From positions 1 to 36,799 of the forward strand of contig NHDG01000079.1 of NCBI GenBank assembly GCA_002167285.1: 36,799 nucleotides of DNA. Direction: 5' to 3'. The stretch is from Planctomycetia bacterium TMED53. GTDB taxonomy: Bacteria > Planctomycetota > UBA8108 > UBA1146. The translations under genes and the position numbers were made by a program. Positions 1 to 7,616 of the stretch are shown here, in pieces; position 1 is the stretch's first letter; each line of letters starts with the position of its first letter. The notes under the pieces are model-generated. The model was not told the DNA's origin and searched no databases. It saw nothing but the letters and a program-made list of their open reading frames with translations.

Positions 1-1
1 C

Positions 2-997
2 AGCAGCTACCTGATTCAGTTTGGTGGCTGGCAGGGTGGAGAGGGAACCTCCTTGGTGACCATCTTCAACAGCGGCGCCGGAGTCAGCGATTGTAACTCC
101 AATGGCACCATCGATTCCTGTGAGACTGACACCGATAGCGACGGAACGATCGACGATTGTGACGACGATATCGACGGCGACGGAATCCCGAACGCCTGCG
201 ACGTCGATCTCACAGCCGGTTCTGACTGTGATGCGGATGGTCAGGATGACAGCTGCCAGACCGACACCGACAGTGACGGTACCATCGATCCTTGTGACGA
301 CGACCTCGACGGCGATGGAACCCCGAATGACTGCGATCTCGATCAGACCGGTGGATCTGACTGTGATTCTGACGGCCAGGATGACAGCTGCCAGACCGAC
401 ACCGACAGTGACGGCACGATCGACGCCTGTGACGACGATATTGACGGCGACGGAATCCCGAACGCCTGCGACGTCGATCAGACCAGTGGATCCGATTGTG
501 ACTCTGACGGCCAGGATGACAGCTGTCAGACTGACACGGATAGTGACGGCACCATCGATCCTTGTGACGACGATATCGACGGCGACGGAACTCCGAATGA
601 TTGCGACCTTGATCAAACTGGTGGTAGTGACTGTAACGAGAACGGAATCGACGACAGTTGCGACATTGCCGCAGGTGCAGCCGATAACGACTCGAACGGA
701 GTCCCCGACGTCTGTGAAGCAGCGCTATTCATCAAGGGCGATAGTAACGACGATGAAGTTGTCAATATTGCCGACGGTATCAAGACTCTCGCATTCCTCT
801 TCGCAGGTGATGTGATTGTCTGTCCAGATGCTGCTGATACTACCGACGACGGTCAAATCGACATTAGTGATGCGATCGCGCTCTTCTCTTACATCTTCTC
901 TGGTGGAGCTGCGCCTCCGGCCCCGTTCCCCGATTGTGGTGAAGATCCGACCCCAGATAATCTCAGTGAGTGCAACGCGACGGCTTGTAACCCCTGA
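2..997 (+). CDS. Secreted Ca-binding repeat protein with dockerin-like C-terminus (5' partial)
   Basis: The reading frame is open to the left window edge (it begins SSYLIQFGGWQGGEG in frame), so the true start lies upstream and the N-terminus is missing. The visible part has four 45-residue Asp-rich repeats, each with two DxDxDG-type loops and regularly spaced Cys, resembling thrombospondin type 3 / EF-hand-like calcium-binding repeats, plus a diverged fifth half-unit. A dockerin-like module follows with two Ca loops (GDSNDDEVVNIAD and DTTDDGQIDISDA), then a tail with APPAPFPDC and two more Cys. Proteins of this design are usually secreted, Ca-stabilised and surface-associated in planctomycetes. 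The catalytic or adhesive domain, if any, lies outside the window. The stop codon is TGA, closely followed by a strong terminator, which shows that TGA works as a normal stop in this genome. Confidence 0.85.
   Translation, partial: SSYLIQFGGWQGGEGTSLVTIFNSGAGVSDCNSNGTIDSCETDTDSDGTIDDCDDDIDGDGIPNACDVDLTAGSDCDADGQDDSCQTDTDSDGTIDPCDDDLDGDGTPNDCDLDQTGGSDCDSDGQDDSCQTDTDSDGTIDACDDDIDGDGIPNACDVDQTSGSDCDSDGQDDSCQTDTDSDGTIDPCDDDIDGDGTPNDCDLDQTGGSDCNENGIDDSCDIAAGAADNDSNGVPDVCEAALFIKGDSNDDEVVNIADGIKTLAFLFAGDVIVCPDAADTTDDGQIDISDAIALFSYIFSGGAAPPAPFPDCGEDPTPDNLSECNATACNP
89..628 (+). repeat. Four tandem 135-bp coding repeats
   Basis: Units start at 89, 224, 359 and 494, with a partial fifth at 629, spaced exactly 135 bp (45 codons). 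Units 2-4 are nearly identical at DNA level and begin with the codons for DC(D/N); unit 1 is more diverged. They encode the Asp/Cys-rich calcium-binding repeats of the enclosing gene. Confidence 0.9.
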
Positions 998-1027
998 TCT
1001 GTTTCTGAGGGATCGATAGTTGAGTAG

Positions 1028-1064
1028 AACCCCGCGAAGGCAAAAGTCTTCGCGGGGTTTTTTT
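1028..1064 (+). terminator. Rho-independent terminator
   Basis: A 12-bp perfect stem (1028-1039 with 1048-1059), an 8-nt loop and a run of seven T. It ends transcription of the repeat-protein gene that stops at 997. Confidence 0.93.
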
Positions 1065-1104
1065 GTGCCTTGTGTGGATCTCCATTGCCTGAGAATCTGG
1101 GGCT

Positions 1105-1674
1105 ATGGACAGGGCAAAGATTCCACTGGTATTAGCCTCGGGGTCCCCGAGGAGGCTGAAGTTATTGCAGGCCGCAGGCTTCAGTCCCAAAGTTCAAATC
1201 CCGGGAACACCCGAGGTGCAGAACCCCGGTGAATCGGTCGAGCAATTGGTGAGCCGCCTGGCGAGAGAAAAGGCTCGTGCGATTGCAGAGACTGAGTCTG
1301 TCGTCGTTGCTGGCGATACTGTTGTCGTGCTTCAGGGAGAAATTCTCGGCAAACCGAATTCACCGGCTCACGCAGAGGAGATGTTGAATCGGCTCTCAGG
1401 AAGCACTCACAGAATCGTAGGGGGTTGGTGTGTTTGCCGAGGCGAGGAGATCCTCTATGGCGTCGAAGCCTGCCAGGTTCAATTCAGGGATCTGAGCCGT
1501 ACAGAGATCTCCGAATACGTCCAATCAGGAGAGCCGCTGGACAAGGCCGGGGGGTACGGCATCCAGGGAGGGGCGGGTGGTTTTGTCTCACGATTCAGTG
1601 GCTACTGGAGTAATGCCATCGGGCTTCCATTGGTTCCGGTCACCTTTTCCATCGAGCAGCTCGCTCGCCGTTGA
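1105..1674 (+). CDS. maf: Maf family nucleoside triphosphate pyrophosphatase
   Basis: A 189-residue protein, typical length for Maf/YhdE. Family enzymes hydrolyse non-canonical or pyrimidine nucleoside triphosphates (dTTP, UTP or modified bases) to the monophosphate, as cytosolic house-cleaning enzymes. Visible motifs are the N-terminal phosphate-binding LASGSPRR (residues 10-17), the catalytic GDTVV with Asp71, the GKPNSPAHAEEM segment and the PLDKAGGYGIQG signature. The DKAGGYGIQG form resembles the dTTPase/UTPase (YhdE) branch more than the m7GTP (YceF) branch, but that assignment is inference. The ATG start is chosen because the conserved VLASGSPRR follows at the usual distance; the Shine-Dalgarno is weak. 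The gene stands between a terminator and the cytochrome gene. Confidence 0.93.
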   Translation: MDRAKIPLVLASGSPRRLKLLQAAGFSPKVQIPGTPEVQNPGESVEQLVSRLAREKARAIAETESVVVAGDTVVVLQGEILGKPNSPAHAEEMLNRLSGSTHRIVGGWCVCRGEEILYGVEACQVQFRDLSRTEISEYVQSGEPLDKAGGYGIQGGAGGFVSRFSGYWSNAIGLPLVPVTFSIEQLARR

Positions 1675-1767
1675 GCGCACTGAGTGCCTTGAGTACACTG
1701 ATTTCACACCGGCCATGTCGGATGAGCGAAACCTCGCTCAATCCGATTGCCTTGAGAGGATCGCAAC

Positions 1768-3720
1768 TTGAATTTCGACCCCACGGCATTGCCCGATCTC
1801 ATTGGACGCTTCCATCCTCTCCTGCTTCACTTTCCGATCGGGCTATTGGCCTGGGCTGCGATGGTTGAGCTAATTTGCATCTATCGCAAGCGCGGGGTTC
1901 CAGAAGATGGTCCTGAATCCCTCCCATTCGTGGTTCCGGGCGCTGCATTTGCGATCCTCGCGAGTGTCACGGGTTGGCTTCTGGCAGATCCGAATGATCC
2001 GGATACTGCTTTGGCTTGGCACCGTTGGTTGGGAGTCAGTACTTCATTGCTGGCGATCCTGACCTGTGGTGTCGGTATCGCTGCATCTCGGGGTTCCAGC
2101 GTCGCCGGTAGTTCCTACCGCCTCGCTTTGTTTCTATGTGTACCGACTCTAATGGGTGCGGGGCATCTCGGTGGTGAGCTGAAGTGGGGCGATGGATTTG
2201 TCGAAAAGGGCTTTGAGAAGGTTTTCTTTTCGGAGAGGGCTTCCGGTGAAGACCCAGTGGTCCCCGCAGAGCGCGAGGTTGTTGCCAAGGCTGACTCTGG
2301 AGGAGCGCAGGCGGAGGTCGCTTCAGCAGATGTATCCATCCCTGCTGAGTTGGCTGCGGAGGAGTTGTTTCACGACAAGGTAAAACCCCTTCTCGACAAG
2401 CACTGTGTCTCGTGCCATGGACCCGAGAAAGCAAAGGGCAAGCTGCGCCTCGATCGTCCTGATGATCTGCGTGATTTATCCCGTGATTTTCCTTTAGTGG
2501 TCGCAGGAGATCCCCAGCAAAGTCTGTTGCTGGAACTGGTTCTCCTCGATGCCGACGATGACGACCGCATGCCACCACCGGAGGAGGAGGGGCTTTCCAA
2601 CGAAGAGATTCAGGTGTTGGAAACTTGGGTTACCGCTGGGGCTCCATGGCCAGGTGAAGGCCCAAAGGGGCCCGTGGGATTGCCAGGCCCGCTGCATTCG
2701 GCGGAAGTGATCCTCGCGAAGGATGATCACGAGGAGGAAGAAGTCTCCCCAGCCGAAGAAGGGGACGAAGAGTCGAAGTTGTCACCAGAAGAGCATTTTC
2801 AACAAGTCATCGAGCCTCTGCTGATGTCGCGTTGTGTCGAGTGTCATGGTGTCGCTAAGCAAAAGGGTAATCTGCGTCTCGACATTCCTGAGGCTGTTTT
2901 TGCAGATCGGGAATTCCCCACGATCGTCAAGGGCTCTCCCGAAGAGAGCGAGCTCATGCTCCGAATCAATTTGCCGGATGACGATGACGAACGTATGCCG
3001 CCGATGGGCGAGCGGCTGACAGAAGCGGAGTCGCAGGCGTTTAAAAAGTGGATCAGCGATGGGGCGCCTTGGCCTGAAAAGAAAATTGAAGTTCCTCAAG
3101 TTCCTGCTGAGGAAAAGGACTCTGCCGAAACAAAGAGTAAGCCTGATTCGGTGGTGCCTGGGCAGTTTCCAGAGTTTCCCCGCATCATGCTGGAGGACCC
3201 GGAGGCGAAGACAGCAATCTCAGAGGCGGTCGAAGCGCTCACGGCTCTCGGTGTGAGGGTTGGGCCGATTTCAAGACAGGAAATGGCGCACGAAGCGATC
3301 TTCAGGCTTTTGGGAGATCGTATCGGTGACACTGAGTTGAGAAAGCTTGGCGGACTCGAACCTGTGTTGACGCGTCTCGATTTGGCTCGGACTGCTGTAA
3401 CAGGCGCTTCAATTTCCCAGTTGTGGAAGTTTCGTCGCTTGCGAGTCGTCAACCTGTCAGAGACAGCGTTCACTGATGACGATTTGGCGACTCTTGCGAG
3501 TCTTCCCGATTTGACAGTGCTCAATTTGTTTGGCACTCATGTGACGGATGCGGGATTAGATATTCTTAAGCAGATGAAGTCACTTCGTCGCGTTTATCTT
3601 TGGCGTACTCAGGTGACTCCGTCTGGGGCGGCACGTCTTGCCGATTCCCGGCCAGATCTTCTGGTTGATATCGGTGTGACGGTTGAGAAGAATTCCAAAG
3701 AGGAGATAGAGAAAGAATAG
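1768..3720 (+). CDS. DUF2231 membrane domain - two planctomycete cytochrome c domains - LRR fusion
   Basis: 650 residues. The N-terminal ~130 residues carry about four hydrophobic segments with the HPLLLHFPIGL motif of DUF2231 membrane proteins. Two PSCyt1-type cytochrome domains follow, each with a CxxCH haem motif (CVSCH at 213-217 and CVECH at 356-360), each followed by KGKLRLD or KGNLRLD, and each ending in a DDDxRMPP segment. An acidic linker separates them. The C-terminal ~130 residues are leucine-rich repeats of the planctomycete type. It is probably membrane-anchored with exported haem domains, perhaps for electron transfer, but the substrate is unknown. The TTG start at 1768 is supported by GAGAGGA just upstream and by immediate entry into the conserved domain. 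Confidence 0.85.
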   Translation: MNFDPTALPDLIGRFHPLLLHFPIGLLAWAAMVELICIYRKRGVPEDGPESLPFVVPGAAFAILASVTGWLLADPNDPDTALAWHRWLGVSTSLLAILTCGVGIAASRGSSVAGSSYRLALFLCVPTLMGAGHLGGELKWGDGFVEKGFEKVFFSERASGEDPVVPAEREVVAKADSGGAQAEVASADVSIPAELAAEELFHDKVKPLLDKHCVSCHGPEKAKGKLRLDRPDDLRDLSRDFPLVVAGDPQQSLLLELVLLDADDDDRMPPPEEEGLSNEEIQVLETWVTAGAPWPGEGPKGPVGLPGPLHSAEVILAKDDHEEEEVSPAEEGDEESKLSPEEHFQQVIEPLLMSRCVECHGVAKQKGNLRLDIPEAVFADREFPTIVKGSPEESELMLRINLPDDDDERMPPMGERLTEAESQAFKKWISDGAPWPEKKIEVPQVPAEEKDSAETKSKPDSVVPGQFPEFPRIMLEDPEAKTAISEAVEALTALGVRVGPISRQEMAHEAIFRLLGDRIGDTELRKLGGLEPVLTRLDLARTAVTGASISQLWKFRRLRVVNLSETAFTDDDLATLASLPDLTVLNLFGTHVTDAGLDILKQMKSLRRVYLWRTQVTPSGAARLADSRPDLLVDIGVTVEKNSKEEIEKE

Positions 3721-3745
3721 AAGCCGACGAAAAAGCTAGGCTTGG

Positions 3746-4366
3746 TTAGGGCTGCCCGTCTCTGACATTTTTCTCCGCCTCTTCGAAGATATTTTCCCAT
3801 GAATCGTTCAACGATTCCAAGAGGGAAGAAGTGCTCGACATTCCTTCGGTCTGCTGACCAGGTTCAGGAGGTCGGCCACCTCGGCGGCGGGTTCTGACTG
3901 CTCGATCCAGCTCAATCTTCTTTTCTTCATCCAGCTTTAGGCTTCTTGACATCTCAACCTGAAGTTCTTCGTAGGAAGCGATCGTCAAGAATGGCTCCGC
4001 CCGCAAACGTTCGCGGATCACTTTTAGCGAATCTGGCCCCGGAACATCTCGGACAGCGATGAGGACCGCTGCCCCGATTTTTGAGAGGGGTAGCATTCCA
4101 TGTTCCCACATGAACTCAGGATCGAGTGCTTCGACGAGGGATTCGTCTCTGTGATAACTGCTCAGCGGAATCATCGGGAGTTGGTGTTGTGTACACAGAC
4201 AGCGAGCCAAATCCGTTTCTGTGAGGGGGGTTCCCCGCAGAAGTGATTCGATGACGTGCTCACCGGTTTCATCGGAGTGATCCCGGGCAGCCTGGATGTC
4301 TGCCGGAACAAGGAGCCCCTCAGAGACCAGTATTTCGCAGGTGTCTTTGTAACGAATCGAACGCAT
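3746..4366 (-). CDS. Stand-alone MshEN / GspE N-terminal-like domain protein
   Basis: 206 residues. Residues ~5-140 resemble the N-terminal domain of type II secretion and type IV pilus ATPases (GspE/PilB, MshEN): a helical 'ILVSEGLLVPADIQAA' start, 'LTETDLARCLCTQHQLPMI', an acidic helix, then 'HGMLPLSKIGAAVLIAV' followed by a helix. In some ATPases this domain binds c-di-GMP. No Walker A or ATPase domain follows; instead there is a charged Arg/Glu-rich, Ser-rich tail with no recognised domain. It could be a regulatory or adaptor protein for a pilus or secretion system or for signalling. The start is ATG with GGAG upstream. It is divergent from the STAS-like gene, with 36 bp between the starts, suggesting a shared control region. 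Confidence 0.7.
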   Translation of the reverse strand: MRSIRYKDTCEILVSEGLLVPADIQAARDHSDETGEHVIESLLRGTPLTETDLARCLCTQHQLPMIPLSSYHRDESLVEALDPEFMWEHGMLPLSKIGAAVLIAVRDVPGPDSLKVIRERLRAEPFLTIASYEELQVEMSRSLKLDEEKKIELDRAVRTRRRGGRPPEPGQQTEGMSSTSSLLESLNDSWENIFEEAEKNVRDGQP

Positions 4367-4402
4367 CGGCGACCAACTCCTTCCATAGAAGATTAGGACG
4401 TA

Positions 4403-4960
4403 ATGTTTGATTTCGTCAAATCGGTGGAGTGGACAGATTTGGAATTATTGGTCATTCTCATCTGTCCGCTCGGAGCGGAAGGAGTAGATCTCTTGACCCC
4501 GTCAAGGAATACCGGCCTTCAGTTGGCCGCCTCGGGTCCCGTCATTATCGCCACAGTTTGCCCGGTAGAGGGTGCACCGCCTAGGCACCTGGTTAAAGCC
4601 ATCGGAGCGCTGAACCGAAAGATTGAAGAACATGGAAGCACTCTGCTTGCACTGGTCTTCCCAATTTTGCCGACTGGACAGGAATTTCCTCCTGCTCTGA
4701 TGAGAAGGGTTCAGCAGATGGCGCAAACTTTACAGCGGCAAGGAGGCCTTCTCGTGGTCGCCGGGCCAGTACAGGAGTTGGAGAAGCACCTTGAAGGGGG
4801 AGTTCCCGTTTGCCTTGTGGGCAGCGAGGAGGAGGCTCTTCGTTTGCTGAGCCGAATCGCTCAGGAATCCCCAGGTGGGTGGTCCCCATCTCCAATATCG
4901 AGGGAGGCCTCCAGGGCTTCCTCTTCGACATCGGGCTCTTCTGGTGAGTTGAGAAATTGA
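4403..4960 (+). CDS. Hypothetical protein with degenerate STAS-like (anti-sigma antagonist-like) fold
   Basis: 185 residues, not confidently recognised. The middle part has the order expected of a STAS/SpoIIAA-like domain: a hydrophobic strand (LLALVFPILPTG), a helix, then GGLLVVAGP followed by a helix and SEEEALRLL near the end. The usual phospho-acceptor 'DSSG' segment is not conserved, so classical phospho-switching is unlikely. The Ser-rich C-terminal ~30 residues have no predicted fold. The last 100 bp overlap antisense with the end of uvrC. It is divergent from the MshEN-like gene, so the pair may act together, which is inference from position only. TTAGGA upstream of the ATG is a weak ribosome-binding site. 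Confidence 0.6.
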   Translation: MFDFVKSVEWTDLELLVILICPLGAEGVDLLTPSRNTGLQLAASGPVIIATVCPVEGAPPRHLVKAIGALNRKIEEHGSTLLALVFPILPTGQEFPPALMRRVQQMAQTLQRQGGLLVVAGPVQELEKHLEGGVPVCLVGSEEEALRLLSRIAQESPGGWSPSPISREASRASSSTSGSSGELRN

Positions 4961-6768
4961 TGCAGTGACTGCGCGAGTGCGGGGGTCATCCCCTGTACTC
5001 GCGCAAGTTCTTCCGGTGCTGCGTTGCGAATCTCCTTTAGTGAACCGAATTCTTGCAGTAGTGCCCTGCGTCTCTTCGAGCCGATTCCTGGAATATCTTC
5101 GAGCCCACTGACCAACTGACTTCGTCTTCTCAGCTCACGGTGGTAGGAGTTGGCAAATCGGTGAGCTTCATCGCGGATTCGCTGCAATAGTAGCGATGCG
5201 GGATCATCTTCGGGGAGATCGACCGGCTCTGACCGTCCCGGAATGTACACCCTTTCGGTGGTACGGTTGCCATCCCGAAGACGATCCTTGGCTAGCCCGC
5301 AGAGGAGAGTATTCACCGACAAGTCCTCGAGAACTTTCATGGCACTTGAGATCTGTCCCTTACCGCCATCTACTACCACCAAATCAGGAACGGGATCTCT
5401 CGATTCGGTATTTCGAAACCTGCGTCGTAGGACCTCTTCCATGCTCGCGAAATCATCACTGCCACGGACCGACCGAATCCGATAGCGTCGATACAAGTCG
5501 GTATCCGCTTCTCCATCTTCAAAGTAAACCTTGCTGGCGACATTGAGAGTGCCCTGAATATTGGAAATGTCGTAGCACTCGATGGTCCTGATGACATTTT
5601 TACTGCCTAGTTGCTCAGCTAATTTTGAAGAGATCTGTTCCTGATTCTCGATGCGGTGCGTATTGGCATCGGATTGCACCTCTGCATTCTCGCGCGCCAT
5701 CTCAAGAAGTCTTACTTTAGATCCTCTCTTGGGGGTCTTGATGGCTACAGTGTGGCCAGCGTGAGATGTCAGCCACTTCTCTATCAGTTCATGATCAGCG
5801 GGGGTTACCGGCAGTAAGATTTCCCCCGGAACATATTTTTCACCGTGGTAGTACTGGCCTATGAATGAGGCCAACAACTCTTCTGGGGAAGAGTCATGAG
5901 TTCGAGTTGTGTGGGTCGCCGAAGAGATGACTCTTCCATGACGAACCAATAGGACATGAATCGATGTGTAATTGCCCCTCTGATGATAGTTCAGAACATC
6001 ACAATCTCCATGTGGGTGCTCATGAACGTTTTGTTGCTCCATGATCTTTTCGACAGCCTGGATCTGGTCGCGATACAAAGCGGCTCTCTCATACTTTTTT
6101 GAGTTGCTGGCTTCTTCCATGCGTTCCTTGAGGATGCCGAGCAACTTTTTATCTTTCCCTCTCAGAAGGAGAAGGACCTCCTTGACCATTTCGCCGTAGC
6201 TCTCCTCCTGATCGAGGCCTACGCATGGAGCGGTACAGCGGCCGATCTCATACTCGATACATGCGCGCTTGCGACTATCAAAGAAAGCATTTGAACAGGT
6301 TCGCAATGGGATGAACTTTTTGACTAATCGCAGTAGTTCGTAGACTGATCTGGAGGATGAGTAAGGCCCAAAGTAAGTGTGGCCATCTGAACGCCAGCGG
6401 CGAATGGGATGAACTCGCGGCCACTTTTCACCCGTTGTTACACGCAGGGAGAGGTAAGTCTTGTCATCTCTGAGGCGCAGGTTGTATGTCGGGCGATGCT
6501 TTTTGATGAGGTTGTTTTCGAGAAGCAGGGCCTCCAGCTCATTGGAGCAGACGATCACTTCGATATTCGCAGTGTATTGGACGATCCGAGAAAACAAAAA
6601 TCGAGTATCGCTGGAGCTTTTCTGAAAGTAAGAACGAACTCTGTTGCGCAAGTTGACGGCTTTGCCTACATAGATCGTTTTCGCCTTTTCATCCTGAAAA
6701 ATGTAAACGCCCGGTTTTGCTGGCAAGGTGGCGAGCTGGGGTTCGATGAGCGAATTGTAATCGTTCAT
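4861..6768 (-). CDS. uvrC: Excinuclease ABC subunit C
   Basis: 635 residues, usual length. UvrC makes both incisions around bulky DNA lesions after UvrA/UvrB damage recognition. The N-terminal GIY-YIG nuclease domain has GVY (20-22) and YVG (33-35) with RNRVRSYF. A Cys-containing region (CIEYEIGRCTAPCVG), a UVR/UvrB-binding helix pair, the RNase H-like 5' nuclease domain (ECYDISNIQGT, LVVVDGGKGQ, RDEAHRFA) and C-terminal HhH motifs (LEDIPGIGSKRRRALL) follow. The last ~30 residues are acidic and non-conserved, and overlap antisense with the STAS-like gene. The start overlaps the trmB stop by 4 bp (ATGA), implying translational coupling. Confidence 0.97.
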   Translation of the reverse strand: MNDYNSLIEPQLATLPAKPGVYIFQDEKAKTIYVGKAVNLRNRVRSYFQKSSSDTRFLFSRIVQYTANIEVIVCSNELEALLLENNLIKKHRPTYNLRLRDDKTYLSLRVTTGEKWPRVHPIRRWRSDGHTYFGPYSSSRSVYELLRLVKKFIPLRTCSNAFFDSRKRACIEYEIGRCTAPCVGLDQEESYGEMVKEVLLLLRGKDKKLLGILKERMEEASNSKKYERAALYRDQIQAVEKIMEQQNVHEHPHGDCDVLNYHQRGNYTSIHVLLVRHGRVISSATHTTRTHDSSPEELLASFIGQYYHGEKYVPGEILLPVTPADHELIEKWLTSHAGHTVAIKTPKRGSKVRLLEMARENAEVQSDANTHRIENQEQISSKLAEQLGSKNVIRTIECYDISNIQGTLNVASKVYFEDGEADTDLYRRYRIRSVRGSDDFASMEEVLRRRFRNTESRDPVPDLVVVDGGKGQISSAMKVLEDLSVNTLLCGLAKDRLRDGNRTTERVYIPGRSEPVDLPEDDPASLLLQRIRDEAHRFANSYHRELRRRSQLVSGLEDIPGIGSKRRRALLQEFGSLKEIRNAAPEELARVQGMTPALAQSLHQFLNSPEEPDVEEEALEASLDIGDGDHPPGDS

Positions 6769-7436
6769 TCTTCTACCTTGGACAGATAGAAGTGATGAAT
6801 CTTTAGGCCTCGTTTACGGAATTTGCTCTCGAAAAGTGTTTCTACATGATCCTCGGGGTTCATGGGTTCATGAACCCATGAGCCGTTATCAGTGAGGGGG
6901 TTCAGGATGGGGATTTCGTTTAAAGCATCGCGGGCCTGTACTGCGTAAATCGGGTCGTCGGTCCTGATTTCCAGAATCGCACCCGGGGAGAGTTTGCCCG
7001 CAACCAACTGAAGAAAACTTTTTTGGAGGAGCCTTCTTCCGGCGTGTCGTTTCTTCGGCCAAGGGTCTGGGAAAAGGATGAAAGCGCCAGCCAGGGAGTT
7101 TTCAGCGAAGCAGGCATCCACAGCCTGAAAGGCGTCTGCATTTAGAAAGCGCAGATTGTCGGATGTCGTGCCATGTTCGGAGAGCAAAGCGTCAGCTTTA
7201 CGCAAAATCATTTCGAACTTTTTTCGGGTGACTTCGATGCCGACATGGTAACTCTCCGGAAACTTTCTGGAGCGTTCGATGATATGGGTGTCTTTCCCGG
7301 TGCCGATTTCGAGCCATAAATTTCCTGGTGCCTCAAAATAGCGCTCCCAGCCTCCAACCCTGATCAGTTCCTGGGGGTGGAGTTCCCGTGCTTTTTGGGC
7401 AGCGGATAAGGTTCTGTGGCGGCGCAGTCGGGTCAT
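6765..7436 (-). CDS. trmB: tRNA (guanine-N7)-methyltransferase
   Basis: SAM-dependent enzyme that methylates G46 of tRNA in the cytosol. Recognised by the SAM-binding LWLEIGTGKDTHI, the GIEVTRKKF strand-helix, LRFLNADAF, and the family signature FPDPWPKKRHAGRRLL followed by LEIRTDD. About 223 residues from the chosen ATG at 7436, which has a strong GGGGGGAGGG ribosome-binding site 4 nt upstream. An in-frame GTG at 7487 would add 17 residues but lacks an equally good site. The stop overlaps the uvrC start by 4 bp, so the two are co-transcribed. It is divergent from the TolC-like gene, with ~180 bp of intergenic sequence that should hold both promoters; I see no clear motif there. Confidence 0.95.
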   Translation of the reverse strand: MTRLRRHRTLSAAQKARELHPQELIRVGGWERYFEAPGNLWLEIGTGKDTHIIERSRKFPESYHVGIEVTRKKFEMILRKADALLSEHGTTSDNLRFLNADAFQAVDACFAENSLAGAFILFPDPWPKKRHAGRRLLQKSFLQLVAGKLSPGAILEIRTDDPIYAVQARDALNEIPILNPLTDNGSWVHEPMNPEDHVETLFESKFRKRGLKIHHFYLSKVEE

Positions 7437-7616
7437 CGATCCCTCCCCCCGGTAAGGGGGCCTTTCTGGCTTTAACTTAATCGGCACAGAGACGCTGTTC
7501 CAGCGGGAGAAGCTGAGGAAATCAGGGAGGCAGGTAGAAGAAATCCCCGGAGACCCGATGTAGGATCAATTCGGGGAAGGGAGACTTTGGAAGTCTCCTG
7601 GAAGGGGAAGCGATCC

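Noticed and set aside
89-628. CRISPR-like or other non-coding repeat array
   Set aside because: Units are 135 bp without unique spacers and keep one reading frame of a Ca-binding repeat protein.
102-815. Long plus-strand ORF in another frame over the repeat gene
   Set aside because: It is a shadow produced by the repetitive codons; its translation is low-complexity Thr/Arg-rich with no domain.
1190-1210. tRNA T-arm-like sequence TTCAAATCCCGGGAAC
   Set aside because: It lies inside the conserved maf coding region and no acceptor or anticodon stem can be built around it.
7437-7616. N-terminal extensions of trmB (GTG 7487) and the TolC-like gene (TTG 7587)
   Set aside because: Internal ATGs have much better ribosome-binding sites and fit family lengths.
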